Notes: a model not told the origin generated them from the letters alone. Positions 15,716 through 25,344 are shown, counted from the first letter of the stretch. The stretch is DNA of 64,000 nt from Leeuwenhoekiella blandensis MED217 (GCF_000152985.1 NZ_CH672395.1:2308262-2372261); one strand, 5' to 3'. Program-made: numbers and translations.

Positions 15716-17058
15716 ACCAGAAACCAAAGGAGTGTAGATACCAAAAGCCCTGCAACTGCAATGAGTGTGGTAAGTAAAGACCAAGTTTTAAAAGTTTGCT
15801 TTTCGGTTAGACCTAGATATTGTTTGACGAGCCAAAATCCGCTATCATTAACGTGCGAAAAAATAGAGGCTCCCGCTGCAATCGCAATAACAAGAATTGC
15901 AAGTTGGGGATCACTCAGGTTACTTTGAGCGACTAAAGGCGCGGTAATTCCTGCAGAAGTGATCATTGCAACTGTAGAAGAACCTTGCATAACACGCACC
16001 AGCGCAGCTAAAATGAAACTGAAAATAACCGGCGGAAAATAATCACTATTCAGAGCTTCAGCAATCATCTGCCCTACTCCGGTATCGATTAAAATTTGCT
16101 TAAATGCTCCACCGGCACCGGTGAGTAAGATGATCACACCTGCGGGCTGAAGCGATTTTGAAGAGACTTCTAGAAGTTCTTCTTTTGAAGTATTTCGGCG
16201 AATGCCTAAAACATACCAGGCGATTAAATTGGCAAGAATTAATGCTGAAAACGGATGTCCCAAAAGTTGAGCTGCATTTATCAAACCTTCCGGTAAATTC
16301 CATTTTTCTCCCATCGGACTCGTCAAAACCGTGTTGAATACGATCAGAATGATAGGTAAAAAGATGATCGCAAGAATCGTAAACGGATTTGGTGGTTGCT
16401 GCGTTGAAGTTTGTTGCTTTATCTGCTCATCAGGTGCTTCAATATGAATTTTCTTAGCAATTTTTTTAGCAAAAAATGGCCCTGCGATTGCCGCCGTAGG
16501 AATACCCGTAATAAAACCAAAAACAATCACCCATCCTAAATTTGCATTTAGAATATCGGCTACAGCAATGGGACCCGGTGTAGGCGGAATAAATGCATGT
16601 GTTACCGCTAATCCCGCCAACAAGGGTAAAGCATAGAGCAACAAGGATTTTTTGGTATCCCGCTGCAAAGCATAAATCAACGGAATTAAAATGATAAACG
16701 CCACATCAAAAAATACGGGAATGGCCACAAAAAACCCGGCTAGCATAATGGACCATGGTGCGTTCTTTATTCCGAATTTTTTCAATAAAAAAGCGGCTAT
16801 CACTTGCGCACCACCGGAATGTTCTAAAACCGCTCCAAAAAGTGAACCTAGACCTACAACCGTCGCTACAAAACCTAAAGTGCCTCCTATGCCTTCGGTT
16901 ATGGATTTGATTATGGCAGTACCTTCTAAACCGCTCAACAAACCTACAACGATTGCGGAAATTAATAAAGCAATGAATGCCTGTAGTTTTAACCTTAAGA
17001 TCAAAAAAAGAAGCAGTGCAATACCTGAAAGAATAGCGAGTAAAAGATTGATCTCCAT
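15712..17058 (-). CDS. gntP: Gluconate:H+ symporter, GntP family
   Basis: The 448-residue integral membrane protein has about 12-14 hydrophobic segments throughout and family motifs such as FFDVAFIILIPLIYAL, THAFIPPTPGPIAVADIL and RVMQGSSTVAMITSAGI. GntP-family permeases import gluconate or related sugar acids with protons. Its upstream neighbour, three bases away, is gluconokinase, which strongly supports gluconate as substrate. The gene is last in the DUF72-gntK-gntP run and converges with mscS. No local gluconate repressor (GntR) is visible. Confidence 0.93.
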   Translation of the reverse strand: MEINLLLAILSGIALLLFLILRLKLQAFIALLISAIVVGLLSGLEGTAIIKSITEGIGGTLGFVATVVGLGSLFGAVLEHSGGAQVIAAFLLKKFGIKNAPWSIMLAGFFVAIPVFFDVAFIILIPLIYALQRDTKKSLLLYALPLLAGLAVTHAFIPPTPGPIAVADILNANLGWVIVFGFITGIPTAAIAGPFFAKKIAKKIHIEAPDEQIKQQTSTQQPPNPFTILAIIFLPIILIVFNTVLTSPMGEKWNLPEGLINAAQLLGHPFSALILANLIAWYVLGIRRNTSKEELLEVSSKSLQPAGVIILLTGAGGAFKQILIDTGVGQMIAEALNSDYFPPVIFSFILAALVRVMQGSSTVAMITSAGITAPLVAQSNLSDPQLAILVIAIAAGASIFSHVNDSGFWLVKQYLGLTEKQTFKTWSLLTTLIAVAGLLVSTLLWFLV

Positions 17059-17061
17059 GTA

Positions 17062-17544
17062 TTACTTAATTTGATCTAGAATATTAGATACGATTTCTTC
17101 CGGCTTTGGTTCTATGGAGACGTGTATACCATAATTTGCCTTCTCCAAAGTGTTTAGTTGGGATTTTAATAATTCTGCCTTAAAAAAGTGATTTTTGCGT
17201 GCTGTCATTCGAGATTCCAGCAATTCATAGGAACCTTCAAGAAAAACCCAAGTAACTTGATCATTTACGGTTAAGGTTTGACGATACGCTTCTTTAAGAG
17301 CAGAACACGCCAGAACTACACCATCTTCATGACTCCATTCTGTAAGTTTCTTAGCTAAAATATCCAGCCAAGGCTTTCGGTCTTCATCATTTAATGCCTG
17401 GCCGCTTTTCATTTTGTCAATATTCTTTTGAGGATGAAAGTCATCCCCATCTTTAAACGGAATCGATAATTTTTCGGCTACCAATTTACCTATTGTCGTT
17501 TTTCCCGAACCAGAAACTCCGGCAACTATAATAAGCTTACTCAT
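17062..17544 (-). CDS. gntK: Gluconokinase
   Basis: This 160-residue P-loop kinase phosphorylates gluconate to 6-phosphogluconate, feeding the pentose phosphate or Entner-Doudoroff route. Walker A is GVSGSGKT at 9-16. The family motifs DGDDFHPQKNIDKM, ALNDEDRKPWL, ACSALKEAYR and NHFFKAELLKSQLNTLE are all present. The length is typical (E. coli GntK is about 175). It overlaps the upstream DUF72 gene by four bases and is three bases from gntP, so the three are translationally coupled. Confidence 0.96.
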   Translation of the reverse strand: MSKLIIVAGVSGSGKTTIGKLVAEKLSIPFKDGDDFHPQKNIDKMKSGQALNDEDRKPWLDILAKKLTEWSHEDGVVLACSALKEAYRQTLTVNDQVTWVFLEGSYELLESRMTARKNHFFKAELLKSQLNTLEKANYGIHVSIEPKPEEIVSNILDQIK

Positions 17545-18434
17545 AAATCTAATTTAGGATTACTGGTATCTTCGCCCGGTATATTGAGGTCAAAACCATA
17601 CTTTTTATTCATTTTTTTGATAAAATAGGTAACCAACAATGGAGATTCTTTTTCTACATTTTGGTGAATGAAGAAGTCTATTTTTGAGATTCCATCTTCG
17701 ATCCAAACACCCAGACGGTCGACCCAATCGTCTAATCGTTCATAATCTGAAGGATGATTAGCGCCTACAAAACGTATAAATGCTTCGGAATTGGTCATAC
17801 GCATATGCATTATATCTCTGCGCCCTGCAGTATCTACCAAAACATTTGCGATATTATTTATCTCCAATAAATGGTAAAGCTTTTGTGATACTGTCTCTTC
17901 GTTAAACCAATCTGTATGTCTAAACTCGATTGCCAGCGGCACTTCTTGCGGCCAGGCTTCGACAAATTGCTCAACGCGATCCCAGTTCTTAGGCTGAAAA
18001 TTATTATGCATTTGTAAAAAAATACATCCCAATTTTTCTTTCAATAAAAGCGTGTGATCTAAATATTCAGGAAGTAATTCTGGAGCATTGATGAGCCGCT
18101 TTAAATGACTAATATTCTGGGTCACTTTAGGAAAAAACCTAAAATCTGCCGGCACTTTTTCATACCATTTCTCAAATTGCTCTTTAGGAAATAAGCGATA
18201 AAAAGTAGCATTCAATTCAATTGAATTGAACTGGGAAGAATAATAAGCCAATTCGTCTTTTGTCCCACGTGGATAAAAGTTTTTTAAGTCCTGCTTATTC
18301 CATTTTGCACAACCTACATAAAGCTGTGGTTTTTCGTTGGTTGCTTTACTATTAAGCAAAACCTTAGTATCGGGATGATCTGGCGGTAATGTAAAATCAA
18401 TGCTTCCGGGATCATCTACTTTTCCAAACTTCAT
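17541..18434 (-). CDS. DUF72 (YecE-like) protein
   Basis: The 297-residue protein shows the DUF72 TIM-barrel signature: YVGCAKWNKQDLKNFYP near residue 40, FNSIELNATFYRL, FRFFPKVTQNISHLKRL, LGCIFLQMHNNFQPK, LAIEFRHTDWF, and RFVGANH. The biochemical role of DUF72 proteins is not known. It begins the operon with gntK and gntP, overlapping gntK by four bases, so a link to sugar-acid metabolism is possible, though DUF72 genes are found in many contexts. Confidence 0.9.
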   Translation of the reverse strand: MKFGKVDDPGSIDFTLPPDHPDTKVLLNSKATNEKPQLYVGCAKWNKQDLKNFYPRGTKDELAYYSSQFNSIELNATFYRLFPKEQFEKWYEKVPADFRFFPKVTQNISHLKRLINAPELLPEYLDHTLLLKEKLGCIFLQMHNNFQPKNWDRVEQFVEAWPQEVPLAIEFRHTDWFNEETVSQKLYHLLEINNIANVLVDTAGRRDIMHMRMTNSEAFIRFVGANHPSDYERLDDWVDRLGVWIEDGISKIDFFIHQNVEKESPLLVTYFIKKMNKKYGFDLNIPGEDTSNPKLDL

Positions 18435-18623
18435 ATCTTCGTTCTTTATAATTTAGGAATACTTATGTGCATCTTCCATATTCCATAAATATATAATTTG
18501 AATGTGTAATCACGCGTTATTTATTCAAACTAAACAAAATTTTAGCAGTTTAGAATTTTATAAAACAAGCGCTACCGAAACCAATTAATGGTTAATTTCG
18601 CAACGACTTCTAGCAATACATCT

Positions 18624-19364
18624 ATGAAAGCAATCAAACTTATTATTTGTTTACTCATCACTCCGTTTGCCTTTTCTCAAGAAGAGCTTATTGAGACCAT
18701 GTACAACCAAACCGCAGATGAGATCATAACCAAGTATATAGATCGTACGGGCGGTATTGAAGCCTGGTCTGAGGTCAATGCTACAAAGATGAATGCTACC
18801 TTTACCCAAGGTGATCTATCTGTGCCAATATATATTTACAATACGCGTAGCGGAAAGCAAGCTGTCGTCTTTGAATATAATAAGAAGAAAGTCACCCAAA
18901 TGGCATTTGATGGAGCCACAATGTGGACCACAAATTTTCTTACTATGGAACCGGAGATCTCTTCTGATGATATGAGAAAGAATATGCTTTTAAAGCGTAA
19001 TGACTTTCCTTCACCGCTCTTACACTATAGAGAAAATGGCTACAAAGCCGAATATATAAGTACCGTTGCAAAAAATGGTATCGTAGCTTTTAAGATCAAA
19101 CTTACTCAAGAGCCCAAATTTGTAAATGGAGAAGAAGTTCCTAATGAGAGTTTCTATTATTTTGATGCTCAAAATTACTACCCTATTGCTATTGAAACCA
19201 CACAACTGGGCCAGCCTGTGAGTATCACAATGACCAATTATCAAGAAGTTGAAGGACTTTATTTTCCGTTCACAATAAGTCAGGGCGGGCAACCTATTGA
19301 AGTGAAAGAGATTCTTATCAATCCTGAAATCGACTATAATATTTTTTCATTTCCTGAAAAGTAA
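18624..19364 (+). CDS. LolA-like periplasmic outer-membrane lipoprotein-sorting type protein
   Basis: ATG at 18624 gives 246 residues beginning with a signal peptide (MKAIKLIICLLITPFAFSQ). The mature part follows the pattern of proteins annotated as outer membrane lipoprotein-sorting: a helix with YIDRTGGIEAWSEVNATKMN, then many beta strands (VPIYIYNTRSGKQAVVFEYN, TQMAFDGATMWTTN), and EGLYFPFTISQGGQPIEVKE at the end. A LolA/LppX half-barrel fold binding a lipid is the likely structure. The role is inferred from fold only. It is a single gene divergent from the DUF72 operon. Confidence 0.72.
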   Translation: MKAIKLIICLLITPFAFSQEELIETMYNQTADEIITKYIDRTGGIEAWSEVNATKMNATFTQGDLSVPIYIYNTRSGKQAVVFEYNKKKVTQMAFDGATMWTTNFLTMEPEISSDDMRKNMLLKRNDFPSPLLHYRENGYKAEYISTVAKNGIVAFKIKLTQEPKFVNGEEVPNESFYYFDAQNYYPIAIETTQLGQPVSITMTNYQEVEGLYFPFTISQGGQPIEVKEILINPEIDYNIFSFPEK

Positions 19365-19595
19365 ACGGCCACGAGGTAGGACACATTTTGTGATGCCACC
19401 AAACACCATTTTTCTAGTAAAAAATTAAAGTTCAGCTTGTTAATGCATTTCAGGTTTTTGGAGCTTTAGCTCAATTTATGTAAATTTTAAGGAATTATAG
19501 AAGCCATTAGCGCTGATATGTTTAGATGTTTCATCTTGATGAAGATCTGCTTAGCGCACAAAACCCTCGAAAAATCGAGTTCTAAAATTTCTATT

Positions 19596-19829
19596 ATGAG
19601 TTCTTTAAAATTAAAAAAATACCTTAAAAATTATTCAAAGCAACTTGTGGCCAGCAGCCTAATTTGGCTGATTGGGATGGCGCTTGTCGCATATTCGATC
19701 GCAGACAGCTCTTCTTCAGAGCAATTGATCACCTTGAAATACATCCCTGTTTACACAGTAGCCTTACTGTCTACGCTTTGTGTAGGACTTTGTCATTATT
19801 TATATTGGCAAGAGGCACTTACCGAGTAA
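19596..19829 (+). CDS. Small membrane protein of unknown function
   Basis: ATG at 19596 gives 77 residues, MSSLKLKKYLKNYSKQLVAS onward. Two hydrophobic segments (LVASSLIWLIGMALVAYSIA and YIPVYTVALLSTLCVGLCHY) flank a short serine-rich loop. A longer frame from 19518 adds a poor N-terminus and is rejected. I do not recognise the family. It is convergent with pcm, ending five bases before that stop codon. The 19365-19595 gap upstream holds no visible gene. Confidence 0.55.
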   Translation: MSSLKLKKYLKNYSKQLVASSLIWLIGMALVAYSIADSSSSEQLITLKYIPVYTVALLSTLCVGLCHYLYWQEALTE

Positions 19830-19834
19830 AGCGC

Positions 19835-20476
19835 CTAGTTTTTATCTTCAAGTAAAGGAACAAATCTGAATTCACCGTATTCCTTTTTCTCAAAATCGGT
19901 TTGGGTTTTACGTACGATGCGTATCATCGTTTGCACTTCGTCTCCAACAGGAATTACGAGCTTACCTCCTATTTTAAGTTGTGCTAAAAGAGGTTTTGGA
20001 ATGTATGGTGCTCCTGCGGTAACAATTATTCCATCAAAGGGAGCAAATTCTGGCATCCCAAGATATCCATCGCCAAAAGTGAGACGCTTAGGTCTATATC
20101 CTAATTTGGAAAGAAAGTTTTTGGTTTTTCTAAAAAGTTCTTGCTGGCGTTCTATGCTGTATACTTTTGCCCCTACTTCGCAAAGAACTGCAGTTTGATA
20201 ACCACTACCTGTACCTATTTCTAAGATTTTATCACCTTTCTTTATCTCCAACAATTCGGTCTGAAATCCTACGGTAAAGGGTTGAGAGATCGTTTGATCG
20301 GCAGCAATTGGGAAGGCTTTATCTTGATAAGCGTGATCTTCAAAACTGCTATCCATAAAAAAATGTCTAGGTATTTTTCTAATAGCATCCAGAACAGCGG
20401 TGTTAGAAACACCTTTTTTCTCTACAATTTGGGCGAGCAGGCGACGTTTGCCTTGATGACGAGTAGTATCCTTCAT
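19835..20476 (-). CDS. pcm: Protein-L-isoaspartate O-methyltransferase
   Basis: ATG at 20476 gives 213 residues, the usual size; the longer frame from 20506 adds ten unlikely residues. The enzyme methylates isoaspartyl groups with S-adenosylmethionine to start repair of aged proteins. Signatures are QTISQPFTV at 61-69, the SAM-binding LEIGTGSGYQ at 85-94, VYSIERQQEL, and FDGIIVTAGAP. It is cytoplasmic and stands alone, convergent with the small membrane protein. Confidence 0.96.
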   Translation of the reverse strand: MKDTTRHQGKRRLLAQIVEKKGVSNTAVLDAIRKIPRHFFMDSSFEDHAYQDKAFPIAADQTISQPFTVGFQTELLEIKKGDKILEIGTGSGYQTAVLCEVGAKVYSIERQQELFRKTKNFLSKLGYRPKRLTFGDGYLGMPEFAPFDGIIVTAGAPYIPKPLLAQLKIGGKLVIPVGDEVQTMIRIVRKTQTDFEKKEYGEFRFVPLLEDKN

Positions 20477-20666
20477 AATGCTAAAATACATAAACCGCAG
20501 GTGCACTTCCTAGTCAAAATAAGTCATTTTTTCAACAATACTGATATAGCTCTGATTGTGCACAAGAAAGTCTATTTTTGTATTGAAGAACAAAAAACCT
20601 TTCGGTGATTGTTTTCCTGAAAACTCAAAAAAACGTACCCTTCCTAAAGGAAAAATATAAAATACT

Positions 20667-21626
20667 ATGCTTAAAGCCGGCGTACTAGGTGCAGGTCACC
20701 TGGGCAAAATTCACTTAAAACTTTTACAACAATCAGAACGCTATGAACTCGTAGGTTTTTATGATGAGTCAGATGCAATGGCAACCAGCGTGGTTAAAGA
20801 GTTTGGTTATCATCGTTTTGAAAGTATAGAAGCGCTTATCGCGGCTTGTGATATGGTAGATGTGGTCACACCAACTACGCATCATTTTGAGTGCGCAGAG
20901 CAAGTGATCAAAGCAGGTAAACACTTGTTTATAGAAAAACCTATAACCCAAACCGTAGAGCAAGCTGTTGCCATTAGAGAACTAGCTAAAAAACACGGTG
21001 TTCGCGGACAAGTAGGACACGTAGAGCGTTTTAATCCTGCTTTTACAGCTGTTAATCATCTGATAGACAATCCTATGTTTATCGAGGCACATCGCCTTGC
21101 AGAGTTCAATCCACGCGGCACAGATGTTCCCGTGGTTCTTGACCTGATGATTCACGACATAGATGCTATTTTGAGTGTGGTAAAAAGTGATGTAAAGCAT
21201 ATTTCGGCTTCAGGCGTTTCTGTTATAAGCGACACTCCAGATATTGCTAATGCACGTATTGAATTTGCAAACGGATGCGTAGCCAACCTTACAGCAAGCC
21301 GAATCTCCATGAAGAAAATGCGTAAAGCCCGATTTTTTCAAAGAGACGCATACATTTCTGTAGACTTTCTTGAGAAAAAATGCGAAGTGGTACGTATGAA
21401 AGATGCTCCTGAAAATCCAGATGATTTTGCAATGATCTTACAGAATGCTGAAGGAATAAAAAAACAGATCTATTTTGATAATCCTGAAGTTGAGCCTAAC
21501 AATGCCATACTTGATGAGTTAGAAGCTTTTGCAGATGCGATACAACATAACACTACCCCTATCGTTAGTCTTGCAAATGGCACCGAAGCCCTTCGTGTTG
21601 CAATGAAAATAATAGCTGATCTATAA
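20667..21626 (+). CDS. Gfo/Idh/MocA family oxidoreductase
   Basis: The 319-residue protein has the N-terminal NAD(P)-binding Rossmann domain (AGVLGAGHLGKIH) and the family's catalytic EKP at 90-92 (HLFIEKPITQ). The C-terminal alpha/beta domain contains RFNPAF and the active-site region VVLDLMIHDIDAIL. Family members reduce or oxidise sugars, inositols and other ketones. The substrate is not evident. It is 25 bp upstream of gldF, and this arrangement before gldF-gldG-dnaN suggests co-transcription, although a role in gliding is not implied. Confidence 0.9.
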   Translation: MLKAGVLGAGHLGKIHLKLLQQSERYELVGFYDESDAMATSVVKEFGYHRFESIEALIAACDMVDVVTPTTHHFECAEQVIKAGKHLFIEKPITQTVEQAVAIRELAKKHGVRGQVGHVERFNPAFTAVNHLIDNPMFIEAHRLAEFNPRGTDVPVVLDLMIHDIDAILSVVKSDVKHISASGVSVISDTPDIANARIEFANGCVANLTASRISMKKMRKARFFQRDAYISVDFLEKKCEVVRMKDAPENPDDFAMILQNAEGIKKQIYFDNPEVEPNNAILDELEAFADAIQHNTTPIVSLANGTEALRVAMKIIADL

Positions 21627-21651
21627 CCTGCTGTAAAGACTGCTTTTGCCT

Positions 21652-22377
21652 ATGTTCGCAATTCTGAAAAAAGAATTTCATTCATTTTTCGCTTCTCCTG
21701 TTGGCTACTTGGTAATAGGATTATTTCTTGTTTTAAACGCTTTATTTCTATGGGTTTTTGACAACGATTTTAATCTGTTTGATTATGGCTTTGCCGATTT
21801 AACTCCGTTTTTCCAACTCGTCCCCTGGATTTTCATCTTCCTGATTCCTGCGGTAACGATGCGCAGTTTTAGTGACGAGTTGCGACTAGGCACGCTCGAA
21901 CTGTTGCTTACGAGACCTATCACCACCTTAGAATTGGTTTTAGGAAAGTTTCTTGGAGCTTTAGTTTTACTGCTTTTGGCGCTTTTGCCCACACTGGTAT
22001 ATGTTTACGCCATTGATCAATTAGGTAATCCTCAGGGTAATTATGATCTAGGCATCTTGGCAGGTTCTTATTTAGGTCTTCTATTTCTGGCTACGGCATA
22101 CTGTGCCATCGGTGTTTTTGCTTCAACACTTTCAGAAAATCAAATCGTGGCGTTCTTGATCGCTGTATTCATCAGTTTTTTATTCTACTACGGTTTTAAT
22201 GGTATCGCCGAAACCTTGAATATTGATTTTCTTAGAAGTTTGAGTCTTCAGCGCCATTTTGAAAGTATCGGTCGCGGTGTATTAGACAGTCGGGACCTTA
22301 TCTATTTTTTAAGTGTGACTTCAGTATTTATTGCGTTGACTGTTTTTAAACTAGAATCAAAATCAGTAAAAGGATGA
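21652..22377 (+). CDS. gldF: Gliding motility ABC transporter permease GldF
   Basis: ATG 21652 (241 aa) is used; the in-frame TTG six bases earlier is ignored. The start MFAILKKEFHSFFASPVGYL and the membrane layout of about six helices match GldF, an ABC-2 type permease. In Flavobacterium johnsoniae GldA, GldF and GldG form an ABC transporter needed for gliding. Key segments are PAVTMRSFSDELRLGTLELL and RPITTLELVLGKFLGALVLL. It overlaps gldG by four bases (ATGA). The ATPase gene gldA is not in the window, which is usual since gldA is often elsewhere. Confidence 0.95.
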   Translation: MFAILKKEFHSFFASPVGYLVIGLFLVLNALFLWVFDNDFNLFDYGFADLTPFFQLVPWIFIFLIPAVTMRSFSDELRLGTLELLLTRPITTLELVLGKFLGALVLLLLALLPTLVYVYAIDQLGNPQGNYDLGILAGSYLGLLFLATAYCAIGVFASTLSENQIVAFLIAVFISFLFYYGFNGIAETLNIDFLRSLSLQRHFESIGRGVLDSRDLIYFLSVTSVFIALTVFKLESKSVKG

Positions 22378-24053
22378 GTAAACAAAAATTACGATATATA
22401 GTCTTTTTTGCTGGTGTAATTGCGGTTCTTGCTGTATCTAACTGGTTTAATTTTAGAGTTGATTTAACCGCAGACGGAAGGTATACACTTTCTGACACGT
22501 CAAAAAATATTATCCTTAAAGCACAAGATCAAGTCGTGGTTGATGTATTTCTCTCAGGAGAACTACCTGATGCTTTTAATAAATTACAAATTGAAACGCG
22601 TCAATTACTAGAAGAGTACGCTGCAGAAAATCCCAATATCAAATTTGCTTTTGTAAATCCGGTTCCAGAAGGTGCAAATCCTGATCAAATTGCTCAAGAT
22701 TTTAACAACCGCGGGATGCGGCCTGAGCAAGTTCAATTGCGAGATAATGGTAAGGTGAGTCAAGAATTTATTTTCCCTTGGGCACTGGTTTCTTATCGCG
22801 GAAAAACCGTTCCTGTTTCGCTTTTAAAAAAGACGCTGGGAGCTTCTCCTGATGAACTCGTAAGCAGATCTGTACAAAATTTGGAATATGCATTCTCTAG
22901 CGGTTTTTACAAAGTACTAAACCCGAAAAATAAGCGTATTGCAGTGCTTAAGGGGAACGGCGAACTACAAGACAAATACATCGCAGATTTCTTTAAAACA
23001 CTTAGAGAACGTTACTTTATTGCTCCTTTTCCTTTAGACTCTTTGAGTGCTAGTCCCGATACGGTGATGACAGCCTTAAATAAGTTTGATCTGGTTGTCG
23101 CTGCAAAACCCACCATCGCCTTTAGTGATGCTCAAAAGTATGCGTTAGATCAATTCACCATGCAGGGCGGAAAATCGCTCTTTCTAATCGATCAGGTGGC
23201 GATGGAAACCGATAGCCTTTATCAACGGGATGGGATGGCCTTAGCAACTGGTAGAAGACTTAATCTTGACGATTTATTTTTTAAATATGGGATACGTATA
23301 AATCCTGTTTTGGTTGAAGATTTATATGCAGCTCCTTTAGTCTTAGCTAGTGGTAAAGCATCAAATTCTCAATATACACAGTTGCCTTGGTTTTATTATC
23401 CGCTAGTTACTTCTAAGGAAAATCATCCTATAAATACCAATATTGACAATCCTGTGGCTTTTGAATATACCAATCAAATTGATTTGCTTGACACCGAAAT
23501 ACAAAAGACGGTTTTGCTACAAAGTTCGGTACTTTCAAAAATAGATGGTGTTCCTGCTCCGGTAAGTTTAGAAACGATCACCACAGAACCACGTCCTGAA
23601 AATTATGCTGCAGGACCTCAGAATCTAGCGGTTTTACTAGAAGGAGCGTTTACTTCAGCATTTAAAAACAGAATTCTTCCTATAGAAAAAAGTGTGATTC
23701 CCTTTCGCGAAAGCGCAAAACAAAAAACAGCAATGATTGTTATTGCTGATGGGGATTTGATCAAAAATGATCTGGATCAAAACGGAAGACCGCTTGAACT
23801 TGGTTTTGATAAATTCACATTTAAAGAGTACGGAAATAAAGAATTTTTACTCAATGCGGTCAATTATCTCCTAGACGATAATGGTCTTATTAACATTAGA
23901 AGTAAAAGTATTGTACTTCCAGCACTCGATATTCAAAAAACCACAAATGACCGCGCCACTTGGCAGGCCTTGACAATAGGGCTTCCGCTAGCGATTCTTT
24001 TACTTTTCGCACTTATTTACACCTATCTCAGACGGCGTAAATACAGCCGCTAA
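22374..24053 (+). CDS. gldG: Gliding motility protein GldG (ABC transporter-associated)
   Basis: The 559-residue protein has an N-terminal membrane anchor (YIVFFAGVIAVLAVSNWF), a large extracytoplasmic GldG/IftT-like domain (FRVDLTADGRYTLSDTSKNI, FAFVNPVPEGANPDQIAQDF, SLFLIDQVAMETDSL), and a final membrane segment (ALTIGLPLAILLLFALIYTY) followed by basic residues RRRKYSR. This matches GldG in order and length. Together with GldF it forms the membrane part of the gliding-associated ABC complex. The frame overlaps gldF by four bases and dnaN follows 139 bp later with its own promoter. Confidence 0.95.
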   Translation: MSKQKLRYIVFFAGVIAVLAVSNWFNFRVDLTADGRYTLSDTSKNIILKAQDQVVVDVFLSGELPDAFNKLQIETRQLLEEYAAENPNIKFAFVNPVPEGANPDQIAQDFNNRGMRPEQVQLRDNGKVSQEFIFPWALVSYRGKTVPVSLLKKTLGASPDELVSRSVQNLEYAFSSGFYKVLNPKNKRIAVLKGNGELQDKYIADFFKTLRERYFIAPFPLDSLSASPDTVMTALNKFDLVVAAKPTIAFSDAQKYALDQFTMQGGKSLFLIDQVAMETDSLYQRDGMALATGRRLNLDDLFFKYGIRINPVLVEDLYAAPLVLASGKASNSQYTQLPWFYYPLVTSKENHPINTNIDNPVAFEYTNQIDLLDTEIQKTVLLQSSVLSKIDGVPAPVSLETITTEPRPENYAAGPQNLAVLLEGAFTSAFKNRILPIEKSVIPFRESAKQKTAMIVIADGDLIKNDLDQNGRPLELGFDKFTFKEYGNKEFLLNAVNYLLDDNGLINIRSKSIVLPALDIQKTTNDRATWQALTIGLPLAILLLFALIYTYLRRRKYSR

Positions 24054-24092
24054 GTGTTGATAAGTTTGTTTCGGCAAAAAATGCTATTACGA

Positions 24093-24119
24093 TATCTTTG
24101 TGAAGCTGTGTGACAGCTT
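24093..24119 (+). promoter_or_regulatory. dnaN -7 element and adjacent 7-bp inverted repeat
   Basis: TATCTTTG at 24093-24100 matches TAnnTTTG. Immediately after it, AAGCTGT (24103-24109), GTG, ACAGCTT (24113-24119) is a perfect inverted repeat lying over the expected start of transcription. The leader to the ATG at 24193 would be about 85 bases. A -33 TTTG exists at 24065-24068 but with 24 bp spacing. Confidence 0.45.
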
Positions 24120-24192
24120 AAATTAAAAAATTCACAACCAATTTGAATTCTAGTTTTGACCTCGTGTCAAATAGCATAAATAGCTACTTCTT

Positions 24193-25311
24193 ATGAAATT
24201 TATTGTATCAAGTTCATACCTTTTAAAACAATTACAGGTTTTAGGTGGTGTAATTAGCAATAGCAACACGCTTCCAATTTTAGATAATTTTTTATTTGAA
24301 TTAGAAGAAAATGTACTCAAAGTCTCTGCTTCAGATTTAGAGACAACCATGATTGCTACTCTTGAAGTAGAATCTGAAGACAGTGGAAATATCGCCGTTC
24401 CTGCGCGTCTCCTGTTAGACACTTTGAAAACCTTTCCTGAGCAACCTTTAACATTTGTTGCGGGAGATAACAATACTATAGAGATTAGCTCTAATCATGG
24501 TAAATATGCATTGGCATACGCTTCTGGTGAAGAATTCCCGAACGCTGTAGAACTTGATGACCCAAGTAAAGTAACTATTCCTGCAGGTGTTTTGGCAACA
24601 GCGGTAAGCAATACCATTTTTGCTACAGGAAATGACGACCTAAGACCGGTGATGAGCGGAGTTTTCTTTCAGTTTGATACTGAAGGTTTAACTTTTGTTG
24701 CTACTGATGCACACAAGTTGGTTAAATACGGGCGTACTGATGTACAAGCCAATCAAACGGCTGAATTTATTATGCCTAAAAAACCATTGAACTTATTAAA
24801 AGGAATTTTGGCATCAAGTGACGACGACATCAATGTAGAGTATAACGACTCAAATGCTAAATTTAGCTTTGATAATGTGCAGTTATTATGTCGTTTAATC
24901 GATGGGAAATACCCTAACTATGAAGCGGTAATCCCTAAAGAGAATCCAAATAAATTGATCATCGATCGTAACCAGTTTTTAAATTCTGTACGTCGTGTAT
25001 CTATTTTCTCAAATAAGACTACGCACCAAATAAGACTTAAAATCGCCGGTGCCGAATTGAATATTTCTGCAGAAGATGTTGACTATAGCAATAAAGCAGA
25101 AGAACGTCTAACCTGTGATTATCAAGGAGATGATATGCAAATAGGTTTCAACAGTAGATTTCTCGTTGAGATGTTGAATAATTTAAATGCTAATGATGTT
25201 TCTTTAGAAATGTCACTTCCTAACCGTGCCGGTATTTTAACTCCGGTAGACGGTCTTGATGAAGGTGAAAAAGTAACCATGCTGGTGATGCCGGTAATGC
25301 TTAATAACTAA
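24193..25311 (+). CDS. dnaN: DNA polymerase III sliding clamp (beta subunit)
   Basis: The 372-residue protein is full length for the ring-forming clamp that tethers the replicative polymerase to DNA. Three repeated clamp domains are visible at ~1-120 (MKFIVSSSYLLKQLQVLGGV), ~128-245 (VMSGVFFQFDTEGLTFVATD AHKL, GKYPNYEAVIP) and ~250-372. It ends VTMLVMPVMLNN, the typical C-terminus forming the hydrophobic pocket that binds clamp partners. It is not next to dnaA here; the gldG-dnaN neighbourhood is common in flavobacteria. A terminator follows. Confidence 0.98.
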   Translation: MKFIVSSSYLLKQLQVLGGVISNSNTLPILDNFLFELEENVLKVSASDLETTMIATLEVESEDSGNIAVPARLLLDTLKTFPEQPLTFVAGDNNTIEISSNHGKYALAYASGEEFPNAVELDDPSKVTIPAGVLATAVSNTIFATGNDDLRPVMSGVFFQFDTEGLTFVATDAHKLVKYGRTDVQANQTAEFIMPKKPLNLLKGILASSDDDINVEYNDSNAKFSFDNVQLLCRLIDGKYPNYEAVIPKENPNKLIIDRNQFLNSVRRVSIFSNKTTHQIRLKIAGAELNISAEDVDYSNKAEERLTCDYQGDDMQIGFNSRFLVEMLNNLNANDVSLEMSLPNRAGILTPVDGLDEGEKVTMLVMPVMLNN

Positions 25312-25344
25312 GAGTAAGAAGGATAAGTAAGTACCTTTTATTTA

